From the NCBI GenBank assembly GCA_002413745.1, contig DHXP01000025.1, forward strand, positions 1-64,000: 64,000 nucleotides of DNA. Direction: 5' to 3'. Position 1 is the stretch's first letter. Each line of letters starts with the position of its first letter. Source of the DNA: Flavobacterium sp. UBA5153. GTDB lineage: Bacteria > Bacteroidota > Bacteroidia > Flavobacteriales > Flavobacteriaceae. A model generated the notes under the pieces. That model ran no database searches, was not told the origin of the DNA, and saw only the letters and a list, made by a program, of their open reading frames with translations. Below, in pieces: positions 55,204 to 64,000 of the stretch. The position numbers and the translations under genes were made by a program.

Positions 55204-56487
55204 TTAAACCACCTCGAGGTAGAGCGCAGAGGTACAGGAACATAGATAATTGTTGACTATGTATTTTTCAGGATTGCATAAAAAGTTGGGAATTTGCGGT
55301 TTTCCAGAAATATGCGCTGCGGATGATGAAAATTTAAGCATAACGGGATCGGCATCTCCCTCACGAATGTCTTGTTTTTCTCGCCTTAGACCAGAAATGT
55401 CAAATGGCATAGAACCAAAAGTCTCGCATTCTGGAATATCTGCGGAGGCGTATAAATCGATAAGATTTCCGGGAGATCCATGGGCTTGAAGTCGAGTTTT
55501 GAAATTTTTAAAGTGTGCCCAATTCGTCCAGGGTTTATCAAAACGGTTCAATAATAAATCGGATAGGGTTTCCCGATAATCGCTTTTAATTCTATTATCA
55601 ACTTCATTATCCGTTTTGCTTAACAATTTCGGCAACTGTTTTTTAAGATCATATCCTCTTCTGCTTTCAAATTCGGTGAAGAATTGAGGCGTAAAATCGG
55701 TATCATAGACTTCATAACTATCATTAAAAATGGAACGTATTTTTCCTTTAAAACCTTTGAATGCTTTGTCAAATGGAACCACATAAGTATTAAGTGCTTC
55801 TTCCGAATAATGATCTAAAGTGTAGCCTTTGCCTCCTGGCGCTGCGCGTTTTACTTGCTGTCCTGTTTTGCCACTGAAAACAGCATAAAGTGTATATGCT
55901 GTTTTTTTGGCTTTCCATTTTAAAAGTGTTCCGTCCAATTGATCCGTTAGGTCAATATAAGAACCATTGGCGCCATATCCCACAACATACAAAAGTTGGG
56001 CTGGTACTTTTTCTTTCGTACTATCTAATTTGATTTCCTGAATTATTTTTGCCCCTTTTTTTACGCTGTATTTTTCTACCACCAGTTTCGTGGCGGCATA
56101 AGGCAAGCTTACTTGAGGCCCACCATAAGGCCATCCCGTACCCAGCACCATATCAACTTGCATACCAGTACTATCAGCTATATGAATTGTATAATCCAAC
56201 ATTTCCATCCACTTTGGAGAGAGGTAATCAATAAAATTATTTTCTTCTCCTTTTACGCCATAAATTGGCGTTATTTCAACACCTCCTATTCCAGATTTAT
56301 GAAAATCTAAAAGACTTTTTTTAAGATTTGGCTTATCAACAGCGCTGCCCATCCACCACCAGCGAGCCCAGGGTTGATTTGTATTGGTTATTTCTGGCCA
56401 TGGGGAAGGTGCTATTTCTTGTGCCGAAGATTCAAAAGAAAAGAAAATACCTATAATTAAAAGGGCGTAATATTTTTTTAGTTTCAT
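55204..56487 (-). pseudogene. Truncated GH106 copy (N-terminal ~396 codons plus foreign tail)
   Basis: The frame encodes a signal peptide and the same GH106 N-terminal half as the gene at 46529, with a few amino-acid changes. After ISGKP it leaves homology and runs 30 residues through unique DNA (QIPNFLCNPEKYIVNN...) to a stop. The second half of the barrel and the C-terminal domain are missing, so it cannot be an active GH106. The break is in the same codon phase as in the full-length copy, so inversion of the intervening block would restore an intact hybrid gene. Its start overlaps the PL22 stop by one base (TAATG). Confidence 0.88.
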
Positions 56488-58059
56488 TATTGTAAATTAT
56501 TGTAATGATTTATTTCTACGGCATAGACCTGAACATTTCCCTCAAAATTTGCGCGAAAAATAATCCATTTCCCGTCTGGAGAAAAATGCACATTGGGCTC
56601 CAGTTTGTAATTATGATTTTTCATATTCACTAACTTTTCGGAAACAAAGTGATCTCCATCAGGCACAAAATGATAAATCCATCGACCATCTTTAGCATGG
56701 GCAACCTGCCCGTCATCTCCACCATCTCCAGCAAAGGATTTCAAATCTGGTGCTATGTTGTAATGAATAGACCATTCATCGCGTTTTAATGCATATCGTT
56801 TTTCCTCTCCATTTTCTAAATTTTTACCTGCTAAATAAAAAGTTTCTCCTCTGGGAATTTGAAGATCAAACCAAATTGTCTTACCGTCTGGACTGAAAAA
56901 CTCATGGCCAGCAATTTCCCTGTCGACCGTTCTTTTATGAATTAGTTTTTGTTTTTTTGTGTCAATGTCAATATTCCATATTCTATCTACCTTATGCCAA
57001 GGGCCTTCATGGCAATACATAAATAATTTAGGATTGGTTGGAGAAAATTGCTCATGATTCAACCAAGCATTTTCGGAAAACAATTTTTTTAAATTTCCTG
57101 TAGCCACATCAATTGTAATCAAAGTGCGCTCCAGTTTTGCATCATATATTCTATCGAAAAAATCTTTTTTCTCTGGGTATTTTTTCACTATCTCTTGTTC
57201 TTCTTTTGAAGATATGACTCCGCCAAGCATTGTTTCGTCAGCATTTAAGGTAGCTATCGACCCCATTCTGTCAGTTGGGAATTTAAAGATAAAAGTCGTT
57301 TTGTGTGTGTCAATATGTGTCGAAAAAATACTGTCATTTATTCGATAATACACTTTTCTTGTTTTAACGCCTACAATTTCACCACTTTTTTCGCCAGATT
57401 TATTCGTGATTTGAACGATACTCTTTGATTTTAGATCAACAGTGAATAGTTGTGTCCCATTAGGCGTACTCCCATAAAATACCATTAGCCATCCCTTTTT
57501 GTCCTTGGTTGGTAAAAAAGGATTATTATGAAAATAAAAACTTTTATTTTCACCTTCTCTATCAATCAACTTCTCTATTTTATGACCTGTAGACGCATCT
57601 ACCCAAACTTTAGAAACCGAACTTTCTTTAGCCGTTTCCAAAATTGGAATCTTGTTCTCTTTGCGAATAATTTTGGCATTATAACTAGTAGTGCTTTGTT
57701 TTTCCTTACATGAAAAACATAGAAAAATTATAATAACCACCAACACTTTGTGAATTTTCATTTGCTACTTTAATAAAAAGGTTTAAAACTAATTTTTATG
57801 TGAAAATAGAACTTATCCTTTGAATTACCATCCTGTAGCATCCTGCTTTTATTTTTGTAAACTTGTCCGTTAAATTGCCTATAACTCATTTTATAAATAA
57901 TTAACTCAATCAATAACAAGTTCTTACGTGGTTTTTTAAAATGGCTTACTATTCAATCTGTAATAGAAACCCGTTTGGATAATTCTGTAAAAAATCATCC
58001 TCTATTCGATGATGTACCTCTAAAAGAAGTGCTTTGACATTACCTATCTAACGGATTAC
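55298..58059 (-). repeat. Right arm of the 2.77-kb inverted duplication
   Basis: In the minus direction this arm gives the same order as 44960-47727: outer upstream DNA, PL22, then GH106 codons 1 to about 396. The inner end is at the shared GGAAAACC. The outer part carries a single-base loss in the decayed HPLFDDVPLKE frame relative to the left arm. Confidence 0.9.
56487..57761 (-). CDS. Oligogalacturonate lyase-like (PL22) lipoprotein, right copy
   Basis: The 424-residue protein is intact, with lipobox Cys18 and all propeller blocks of the left copy. Residues 22-60 and several surface positions differ (e.g. the MPKLIHK and KQKLIHK variants, and the last residues). The middle, about 65-210, is almost the same. 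This mosaic suggests past gene conversion between the arms. In the present orientation it would be made with the truncated GH106. It is divergent from susC. Confidence 0.8.
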   Translation of the reverse strand: MKIHKVLVVIIIFLCFSCKEKQSTTSYNAKIIRKENKIPILETAKESSVSKVWVDASTGHKIEKLIDREGENKSFYFHNNPFLPTKDKKGWLMVFYGSTPNGTQLFTVDLKSKSIVQITNKSGEKSGEIVGVKTRKVYYRINDSIFSTHIDTHKTTFIFKFPTDRMGSIATLNADETMLGGVISSKEEQEIVKKYPEKKDFFDRIYDAKLERTLITIDVATGNLKKLFSENAWLNHEQFSPTNPKLFMYCHEGPWHKVDRIWNIDIDTKKQKLIHKRTVDREIAGHEFFSPDGKTIWFDLQIPRGETFYLAGKNLENGEEKRYALKRDEWSIHYNIAPDLKSFAGDGGDDGQVAHAKDGRWIYHFVPDGDHFVSEKLVNMKNHNYKLEPNVHFSPDGKWIIFRANFEGNVQVYAVEINHYNNLQ

Positions 58060-58546
58060 ATTTAGTTTTATCTACTTTATGTGCAGTATGGTGTATTATT
58101 TAGAACTATCTTTTTTCTATATGACAAAAAATATCTGTAACAACATCGTCTTTGAAACTAATCCAGTTTCAATTTTTGAATTTATGATTCCAGATTTTAA
58201 ATTACGAATAACTTTTTTTGGTAAATATCCAACCTTCTTAATCTATTATGAATTTAAATCTTAGTCTACAACTGTTTTCGAGAAGTATTCCAATTTAGAT
58301 TTTTTGGTTTAAGAATACATAAATTAAAATACGGTGCTTCCGGTGTTTTTCTAATCAATTAAATCCGCCTGCGATATATTGTACGGTATCTAAACCTGTT
58401 TTATTTTAAAACACCTTCTATTCCATTTGGCTGAAACCATGATGACTTGTTGGTTCATAAATCATTTGAAATAAGCGATTTTTTTATTGAAAATATAAAA
58501 AAAAATCATATTTTTTTTACACATAGAAATATATATGTTAAAAAAA

Positions 58547-58580
58547 CAAAAATAAAAACAAAAAATTACGCTAATTCAAA
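58547..58580 (-). promoter_or_regulatory. Candidate promoter toward the right PL22 copy
   Basis: On the minus strand, TTTG (58577-58580) and TATTTTTG (58547-58554) are 22 bases apart, within the range tolerated by flavobacterial promoters. The leader to PL22 would be about 780 bases, so the assignment is tentative. Confidence 0.4.
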
Positions 58581-58700
58581 GAGGCTAATATGCTTAAATA
58601 CAGCTGTTTAATGAAATAAAAAGTGCTTTTTATTCAAAAAAAAATAGAATACTAAAAAACCAACAGGGTAGAGCAGGATAGTTAGTACCTCTCTTATAAA

Positions 58701-58708
58701 TAGATTTG
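58701..58708 (+). promoter_or_regulatory. -7 box of susC
   Basis: TAGATTTG matches TAnnTTTG and lies 33 bases before the susC ATG. No TTG is seen at the expected upstream distance, which may mean that an activator is needed. Confidence 0.5.
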
Positions 58709-58740
58709 TTAGACTATTAATAACTAAATTTAATCTTTTT

Positions 58741-61700
58741 ATGAAAAACAAATTTACTCTTTTGTTGATTATAACCATGTTTACTTTAATGTACACATCG
58801 GGTTATGCACAGGATAAAGTGGTAAAAGGAAAAATCACTGATCCTTCAGGATTACCTTTACCAGGGGCAAACGTAATTATTAAAGGCACACAGAGAGGAA
58901 CAAGTACTGATTTTGACGGTAAGTACAGTATCTCTGCATCCACTGGGGAAACACTGGTGTTTTCCTATTTGGCCTTTAAAACTGTAGAGCAAGTTATAGG
59001 TAGCGCTAGCTCTTATAACATTGCCATGAAATCTGACAATGATCTTCTTGATGAAGTTGTAGTAATAGGTTATGGAACACAAAAGAAAAAACTGACAACA
59101 GGATCACTATCATCCATTAAAACCGACAACTTTGTTGAGAGACCTATTTCAAGACTTGATCAGGGTATGATCGGCCAGATTGCAGGGGTTAGGGTAAAAC
59201 AAACAACAGGCTTACCTGGTCAACCTTTTAGTGTCGAAATTAGAGGTGCAGGATCTATTACTGCCGGAAATGAACCTTTGTATGTAGTCGACGGATTTCC
59301 TATTCATACTGAGGGATCAAATACTGTTGGTGGATTTTCGAATGGTAGTCCTCTAGACAATATGAACCCTAATGATATTGCATCTGTTGAAGTCTTAAAG
59401 GATGCAGCAGCGGCAGCTATTTATGGTTCAAGAGCTTCAAATGGAGTAGTTTTAATTACTACCAAAAGAGGTAAAACAGGAAAAGCAAAATTTACTTTTA
59501 ATACCTACTCAGGTTTAAATAAGGAAGTAAAAAGAGTTGATGTTTTAAATGCCGACCAATGGATAACAAGAGCCAAAACAGTTATCGATACTCAATGGAT
59601 AACTTCGGGTATACCTGGGGCTTTAGCTAGTCAAACTGTTGATGAGCGTGTAGCACTATATAATCAATACAAAACACCACTTGCTGCTGGCACGTATAAT
59701 ACTTCTTATATGTATGACCCAAGATGGGATATGCCTGGTCACCCAGGATTAGATTACATCAACTGGCAAGATAAAATATTCCGTCAAGGACAATTTAATA
59801 ATTATCAATTATCAGCCTCTGGAGCTACTGATGCTGTTAATTATTATGTGTCTGGAAGTTACCAAAAGAATAAAGGGTATATTATTGGTACTGATTATTC
59901 TTTATTTTCCGCAAGAGCCAATATTGACATCAAATTATCGGATAATCTTAAAATAGGAATTAATATAGCGCCTTCTTACTCTATAAAAGATGACCCGGGA
60001 ATTGAAGGAAAAGACAACATATTACACAAAGCACTTTCAGCAACTCCTATTTTTGAAAGCGCAGCTAATGATGCGGGAGAACAATATACCGTAAGATATA
60101 ATTGGGGAAGCAGTACAACAAGTATGCTTAATTTATTAGCTAGAAAAGGAAAGAACTCTATGTACAGAAACCTTATTTCATCCTACGTGAGCTATAAAAT
60201 CATTGATGGTTTAACAGCCAAGAGTACCATAAATTTTGACAATACAGACAATACAACTGAAAATTATTCTCCAAACGCTCTCTTAACAGGCATCACTGGA
60301 GCGTATAGAACTTATAGGAGACAAAACATAGTAAATGAAAATACTTTAAATTACAATAAGTCATTTAAAGACCATAATTTCACGGTACTTCTTGGCCAGT
60401 CCTTTAGTTCTTATCAAATCACAAGTTCTACTCTTAATTCGGGTAATCTCTATAGTAATTTTTCTGTAGAAACTTTGCCAGTAGGATCGACAGGTTTTAC
60501 CAATTCAGAAAAAAACACTTTGCTTTCTTATTTTGGAAGAGTGCAATATGATTACAAAGAAAAATACCTGCTATCTGCCAGTATTAGACGTGATGGTTCA
60601 TCAAAATTTGGATTTGAACAAAGATGGGGAGTTTTCCCTTCGGTATCATTGGGATGGAGAGTTACGCAAGAAGATTTTATGAAGAAGGTCGATTGGATTA
60701 ACGATTTAAAACTTAGAGCGAGTGCAGGTATAAATGGAAGCAATAATATTGGTAATTATGCGTCAATTCCGGTACTTGGCAGTTATAATTATGCTCTAGG
60801 GGGAGCTACTGGTATAGGACAAGGAGTTTCATCAATTCCTAACTCTAAATTGCACTGGGAAGAATCAAAAAGTATCGATTTTGGGGTAGATTTTTCGCTT
60901 TTAAAAAGCAGAATTTCAGGAACATTTGAAGTTTACAGAAAAGAAAATAGTGAATTATTACTACAAGTTCCTGCGCCAGCTGCATCTGGATTTACCAGTT
61001 ATCTTTCTAATATTGGAAGGGTTTTAAATCAAGGATGGGAGTTTGAATTGAACTCTGTTAATGTTTCCAGTAAAAACTTTCAATGGAAAACCTCTGCTAA
61101 CATTAGCCACAACGAAAATAAAGTTTTAGCGTTAGGGCCTGGTCAAGACAAAATTGAAATTTCTTCGAGTTTTAGTGACCCATTTATGAAACTGGAAGTA
61201 GGTAAACCAATGTATACCATATTTACTGTAGTTCAAGATGGCGTTATTACACAAGCGGATATAGATAAAGGGGGTACTACTTATGGTGGAAAACCTTTAG
61301 TTTTAGGAGATCCAAGGTATATTGATCAAAATGGAGATAAAAAGATTACTACTGATGATCGTGTTGATGTTGGTAATCCTTCACCAAAATATACTTGGGG
61401 TATCACCAATACTTTTAAGTACAAAGAATTTGATTTAAATATTTTAGTTCAAGGACAAAATGGAGGTTATGTGTATGGATTAATAGGAAGAGCTATTGAT
61501 CGTACGGGAATGGCCTATGCAGAAAACACTATTAATGTTGATCCTGCCGTAAGAGGAAACTGGAAAACTAATTTCGGCTTTGTAGCTAATACGGATTGGT
61601 TGTATAAATCAGATTACATAAGTATTAGAAATATAACATTGGGTTATAATCTATCTAAGGCTTTAAAATCTTTATCCAGAGTTGACAATGCAAGACTATA

Positions 61701-61869
61701 CGTAAGCGGCGAAAACTGGTTCTATTGGGATAAATATAAAGTAGGATACAACCCGGAAGCTGTCAATACTTCGGGAAGTAGTGATGGTAGATTCCCGCTT
61801 CCTGTCGATTATGGAGGAGCCCCTTTGGCTAGATCAATAGTTTTAGGACTTAATATTAATTTTAATTAA
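58741..61869 (+). CDS. SusC-type TonB-dependent outer-membrane transporter
   Basis: The 1042-residue protein has a signal peptide ending GYAQ, a carboxypeptidase-like regulatory domain (VKGKITDPSGLPLPGANVII), the TonB-box region LDEVVVIGYGTQKK, a plug domain with VEIRGAGSITAGNEPLYVVD and the SRASNGVVLITTK block, then a 22-strand barrel to the end. There is no STN domain, so it is not linked to an anti-sigma system, in keeping with control by the GntR-type regulator. It imports oligosaccharides with SusD, encoded six bases downstream. Confidence 0.94.
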   Translation: MKNKFTLLLIITMFTLMYTSGYAQDKVVKGKITDPSGLPLPGANVIIKGTQRGTSTDFDGKYSISASTGETLVFSYLAFKTVEQVIGSASSYNIAMKSDNDLLDEVVVIGYGTQKKKLTTGSLSSIKTDNFVERPISRLDQGMIGQIAGVRVKQTTGLPGQPFSVEIRGAGSITAGNEPLYVVDGFPIHTEGSNTVGGFSNGSPLDNMNPNDIASVEVLKDAAAAAIYGSRASNGVVLITTKRGKTGKAKFTFNTYSGLNKEVKRVDVLNADQWITRAKTVIDTQWITSGIPGALASQTVDERVALYNQYKTPLAAGTYNTSYMYDPRWDMPGHPGLDYINWQDKIFRQGQFNNYQLSASGATDAVNYYVSGSYQKNKGYIIGTDYSLFSARANIDIKLSDNLKIGINIAPSYSIKDDPGIEGKDNILHKALSATPIFESAANDAGEQYTVRYNWGSSTTSMLNLLARKGKNSMYRNLISSYVSYKIIDGLTAKSTINFDNTDNTTENYSPNALLTGITGAYRTYRRQNIVNENTLNYNKSFKDHNFTVLLGQSFSSYQITSSTLNSGNLYSNFSVETLPVGSTGFTNSEKNTLLSYFGRVQYDYKEKYLLSASIRRDGSSKFGFEQRWGVFPSVSLGWRVTQEDFMKKVDWINDLKLRASAGINGSNNIGNYASIPVLGSYNYALGGATGIGQGVSSIPNSKLHWEESKSIDFGVDFSLLKSRISGTFEVYRKENSELLLQVPAPAASGFTSYLSNIGRVLNQGWEFELNSVNVSSKNFQWKTSANISHNENKVLALGPGQDKIEISSSFSDPFMKLEVGKPMYTIFTVVQDGVITQADIDKGGTTYGGKPLVLGDPRYIDQNGDKKITTDDRVDVGNPSPKYTWGITNTFKYKEFDLNILVQGQNGGYVYGLIGRAIDRTGMAYAENTINVDPAVRGNWKTNFGFVANTDWLYKSDYISIRNITLGYNLSKALKSLSRVDNARLYVSGENWFYWDKYKVGYNPEAVNTSGSSDGRFPLPVDYGGAPLARSIVLGLNINFN

Positions 61870-61875
61870 AATAAA

Positions 61876-63408
61876 ATGAAGAAATATATTTATTTAGCAG
61901 CAAATATTTTTATATTATTTGTTCTGGTATCTTGTGATAGTGAATTGAACCAACTTCCATTGTCTCAGGGAACTGCCGAGACTTTTTACACTACACCGAA
62001 TGATTTTATTCAGGCTAGAAATGCAACCTATTCTGTCGCATTTCATGGGCTTGGTACTTATGGTTATGCCAATAGAATTTTGAATTTAAGTGAAACGAGA
62101 TCCGATAATCTTTATGCGACCACCGATGCTTCAAGAGATTGGGAAGGTATCAATAATTTCGCCACTTCAATAAGCTCAAATTCTTATGTAACAGAGGCCT
62201 ATATAAGTAATTATAATGCTATTTTTAAAGCGAATCAGTTATTGGAAAAATTACAAGAAAAAGGCGGTGTTTTTACGAATGCTGCCGACAAAAGTAGTAT
62301 GGTAGCCGAGGCTCGTTTTCTTAGAGCATTCTGTTATTTTGACCTAATAAGATGGTTTGGCAGAGTTCCATTAATAGACAAAACATTATCCCCTCAGGAG
62401 GTTTCCACAATTGGCAGGTCACCTGTTGCAGATATTTATAAATTAATTATCTCTGACTTGGAAGCAGCAATACCAGATCTTGCTCCTTCTTATGCAGCAG
62501 CCGATTTTGGAAGAGTTACTAAATATGGTGCAAAAGGGATATTAGCATTGGTATATATGACTCGTTCCAGTCCAACTTATGGCATAGATGGAGCCACTTT
62601 AGGATTAAATGAATGGGATAAAGCGTATCAACAATTAAATGACATTAAGAGTAGTGGTTTGTATGTCTTTGGAGCAGATTATGCAACCATCTTTAAAACG
62701 GAAGGAATTACGAATAAAGAAAATGTTTTGGTTATTCCTTATACCCAAAACACCGGAAATGGTGTAGGAGGAAATTTCATGGTTGAAGTTGGATATGAGC
62801 CTTATTTTTGGTCGGTGGGTGTAACGGCAAATCAAGGATCTCTTGAAGCAAGACCAATTTCAACTGGATTTAGAGCAATGTTTAATGTAGCTGACAAAAG
62901 AGCTATATTTGGTATTGCGACCAGTTATACTGTGGCTTCAGGAACCTATAAAGGGTCTTATACGCTACCTGTTTTCAAAAAATACATTGATTTTAGTAGA
63001 TATGGAAAAGATAGACAGGACTGGGGTGTAGATTTTATGGTAACGCGATATACCGATGTATTAATGATGATGGCTGAATGTACGCTACACGGAGGAGGAG
63101 GTACTCAAGCAGATGTAGATAAAATTGTGAATGATGTGAGAGGGAGAGCAGGTTTAGCTAAAGATGCCGCAAATATAACTTTACCTCAATTATTCGACGA
63201 AAGAAGAAAAGAATTCTTTTCTGAAGGGACAAGATGGTTTGACTTAATTAGATCAGGTGATGCCTTGATTATTATGAATGCTTGGAAAACTGCAGAAGAT
63301 CTTTCAAAAAGTATAGGTACTATTGATAAAAACTCTTTATTGTACCCAATTCCTAGTCAAGAAATATTAGCATTACCGGGTCTATACGATCAAAACCCTG
63401 GCTATTAG
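61876..63408 (+). CDS. SusD/RagB-type surface glycan-binding lipoprotein
   Basis: The 510-residue protein has a lipoprotein signal (LVSC, Cys20), the N-terminal LNQLPLSQGTAETFY and NDFIQARNATYS blocks, helical TPR-like segments (AEARFLRAFCYFDLIRWFG), and the C-terminal FDERRKEFFSEGTRWFDLIR motif typical of SusD. It caps the SusC barrel on the cell surface and binds the incoming oligosaccharide. It ends the pectin-type locus and is followed by a terminator. Confidence 0.94.
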   Translation: MKKYIYLAANIFILFVLVSCDSELNQLPLSQGTAETFYTTPNDFIQARNATYSVAFHGLGTYGYANRILNLSETRSDNLYATTDASRDWEGINNFATSISSNSYVTEAYISNYNAIFKANQLLEKLQEKGGVFTNAADKSSMVAEARFLRAFCYFDLIRWFGRVPLIDKTLSPQEVSTIGRSPVADIYKLIISDLEAAIPDLAPSYAAADFGRVTKYGAKGILALVYMTRSSPTYGIDGATLGLNEWDKAYQQLNDIKSSGLYVFGADYATIFKTEGITNKENVLVIPYTQNTGNGVGGNFMVEVGYEPYFWSVGVTANQGSLEARPISTGFRAMFNVADKRAIFGIATSYTVASGTYKGSYTLPVFKKYIDFSRYGKDRQDWGVDFMVTRYTDVLMMMAECTLHGGGGTQADVDKIVNDVRGRAGLAKDAANITLPQLFDERRKEFFSEGTRWFDLIRSGDALIIMNAWKTAEDLSKSIGTIDKNSLLYPIPSQEILALPGLYDQNPGY

Positions 63409-63440
63409 TACAACCAAGCCTAATCTTTAATATCATTTTA

Positions 63441-63478
63441 AAAACTGCCCGAAAGTAATTTTCGGGCAGTTTTTTTAT
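63441..63478 (+). terminator. Terminator of susCD
   Basis: AAAACTGCCCGAAA at 63441-63454 pairs with TTTCGGGCAGTTTT at 63460-63473, followed by TTTAT. It is a strong GC-core stem with a T-run, 32 bases after susD. Confidence 0.9.
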
Positions 63479-63636
63479 TTATAATGTTGATTTTAGCACT
63501 AAATACAATGAATAGGCAAACCGTTTTCAGGTTTCATTCTGTTCATCAACAAGAACTTTCAGCTCACATAATCAATTATTTATCCTTATACACAAATATT
63601 CGAAGAATTTGCTGACTGTCAACTATGTACAAATTA

Positions 63637-63665
63637 AAAGAGCTGTCCATTATGAACAGCTCTTT
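63637..63665 (-). terminator. Terminator of pckA
   Basis: AAAGAGCTGT at 63637-63646 pairs with ACAGCTCTTT at 63656-63665. On the minus strand the stem is followed by TTAATTTG. It lies about 25 bases beyond the pckA stop. Confidence 0.8.
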
Positions 63666-63687
63666 CCCTTTTTGAATTATAATTAAC

Positions 63688-64000
63688 TTAGTCTAATGGC
63701 GCACCTTCCATAATTTCGGTATTGGCAAATGCTGAAAATTTCGCAAAATTAGCCTTGAATTTTTGTGCTAATTCTACCGCTTTTATATTGTATAATTTGG
63801 GATTGTCCCAGGTGTTTTCAGGATTCAATATCTCATCTGGAACATTTGGGCAAGATTGTGGTTCTGCAATTCCAAAAACGGTGTGATTTATATAATTTAC
63901 ATTGTCTAATTCTCCGTTTAACGCAGCAGTAATCATTGCTCGAGTGTATTTCAGTTTCATACGACTTCCTGTTCCATAAGGTCCGCCAGTCCAACCAGTG
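63688..64000 (-). CDS. pckA: Phosphoenolpyruvate carboxykinase (ATP), C-terminal part
   Basis: The frame is open to the window edge, so the start lies outside; 103 residues are visible. TGWTGGPYGTGSRM, then KLKYTRAMITAALNG and the SCPNVPDEILNPENTW block are characteristic of the ATP-dependent enzyme, including the arginine that binds the nucleotide. It makes phosphoenolpyruvate from oxaloacetate for gluconeogenesis. It converges on susD and has its own terminator. Confidence 0.95.
   Translation of the reverse strand, partial: TGWTGGPYGTGSRMKLKYTRAMITAALNGELDNVNYINHTVFGIAEPQSCPNVPDEILNPENTWDNPKLYNIKAVELAQKFKANFAKFSAFANTEIMEGAPLD

Larger units (their letters stand above)
57762..58740. other. 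Long intergenic region between the right PL22 copy and susC
   Basis: The first 300 bases belong to the right arm. The rest is AT-rich with many stops; no gene is supported. A hairpin AATAAAAAG/CTTTTTATT at 58615-58634 and broken coding-like fragments on the minus strand near 58280-58460 are seen, which may be old mobile-element debris. Candidate promoters in both directions are listed separately. Confidence 0.5.

Noticed and set aside
55211..55220. ACCTCGAGGT palindrome at the inner edge of the invertible block as a site-specific recombinase site
   Set aside because: No matching copy was found at the other edge near 47728 and no invertase gene is in the window; homologous recombination is the simpler model.
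58079..58264. Open frame of 61 codons upstream of susC
   Set aside because: Low-complexity, AT-rich, no family pattern, no promoter or partner; lies in degenerate intergenic DNA.
57762..58740. A second copy of the 16-base operator near the right PL22 copy or susC
   Set aside because: I looked for GTAATCGATTAC and close variants and saw none.
45257..63408. Ulvan utilization locus (GH105, GH2 and GH43 also occur there)
   Set aside because: No sulfatase and no ulvan lyase is in the window; PL22-like and GH106 point to pectic rhamnogalacturonan. Genes outside the window could change this.

Overview
The window looks like a chromosomal segment of a Flavobacterium-type member of the Flavobacteriaceae (Bacteroidota). 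The DNA is AT-rich. Several genes carry the flavobacterial promoter box TAnnTTTG, in a few cases with an upstream TTTG/TTG. There is a SprE/PorW gliding and type IX secretion lipoprotein, a SusC/SusD pair, and many genes of families I know mainly from Flavobacteriaceae (DUF4254, DUF4292, DUF5687, DUF6341, DUF6427; these numbers are from memory). No rRNA, tRNA, CRISPR array or prophage was seen.

Region 1 (1-9.4 kb) is a surface-polysaccharide cluster. A plus-strand operon encodes two glycosyltransferases, a polymerase/ligase-like membrane protein, UDP-glucuronate decarboxylase and a priming sugar-phosphate transferase. It meets a minus-strand operon with higBA, a CapK-like adenylate-forming protein, WecB and a glycosyltransferase. 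The higBA toxin-antitoxin pair sits at the head of that operon with no gap before capK.

Region 2 (9.4-24 kb) is mostly housekeeping and envelope genes: purD, two small membrane-protein genes, upp, a FadL-type porin, DUF4254 plus a heptosyltransferase-like GT9, a GNAT enzyme, a PaaE-like flavin/2Fe-2S reductase, a DUF5687 permease with its ABC ATPase, and sprE. Region 3 (24-30.2 kb) holds a bactofilin, an AtpZ-like gene and atpBEFHAG. The beta and epsilon genes are absent from this operon, which fits the split ATP synthase operons of Bacteroidota. A strong stem-loop follows atpE, and a GC-rich palindromic element splits atpA from atpG.

Region 4 (30.3-43 kb) has a second toxin-antitoxin pair, a GNAT enzyme, a flippase, dut, a nucleotidyltransferase, a TPR protein, DUF4292, an EnvC-like protein with a degenerate LytM domain, two lipoproteins (one a polysaccharide deacetylase), tdk, an acidic unknown protein and rsmI. 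Several intergenic gaps carry short palindromic repeats.

Region 5 (43.1-63.5 kb) is a polysaccharide utilization locus (PUL), probably for rhamnogalacturonan-type pectin fragments. It has a GntR/LacI-like regulator, a PL22-like oligogalacturonate lyase, GH106, GH105, GH2, an esterase-GH43 fusion, and SusC/SusD. The main novelty is here. About 2.77 kb (upstream DNA, the PL22 gene and the first ~400 codons of GH106) is present twice in inverted orientation, flanking a 7.57-kb block with the rest of GH106 and the other enzyme genes. Recombination between the arms would invert the block and join the truncated right-hand GH106 in frame to the missing C-terminal part. The locus therefore has the architecture of a homologous-recombination flip-flop that could move an enzyme operon between two promoters. 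A decayed IS982-type transposase, a 16-bp LacI-like operator and a consensus promoter lie at the regulator end. The window ends in the C-terminal part of pckA on the minus strand.
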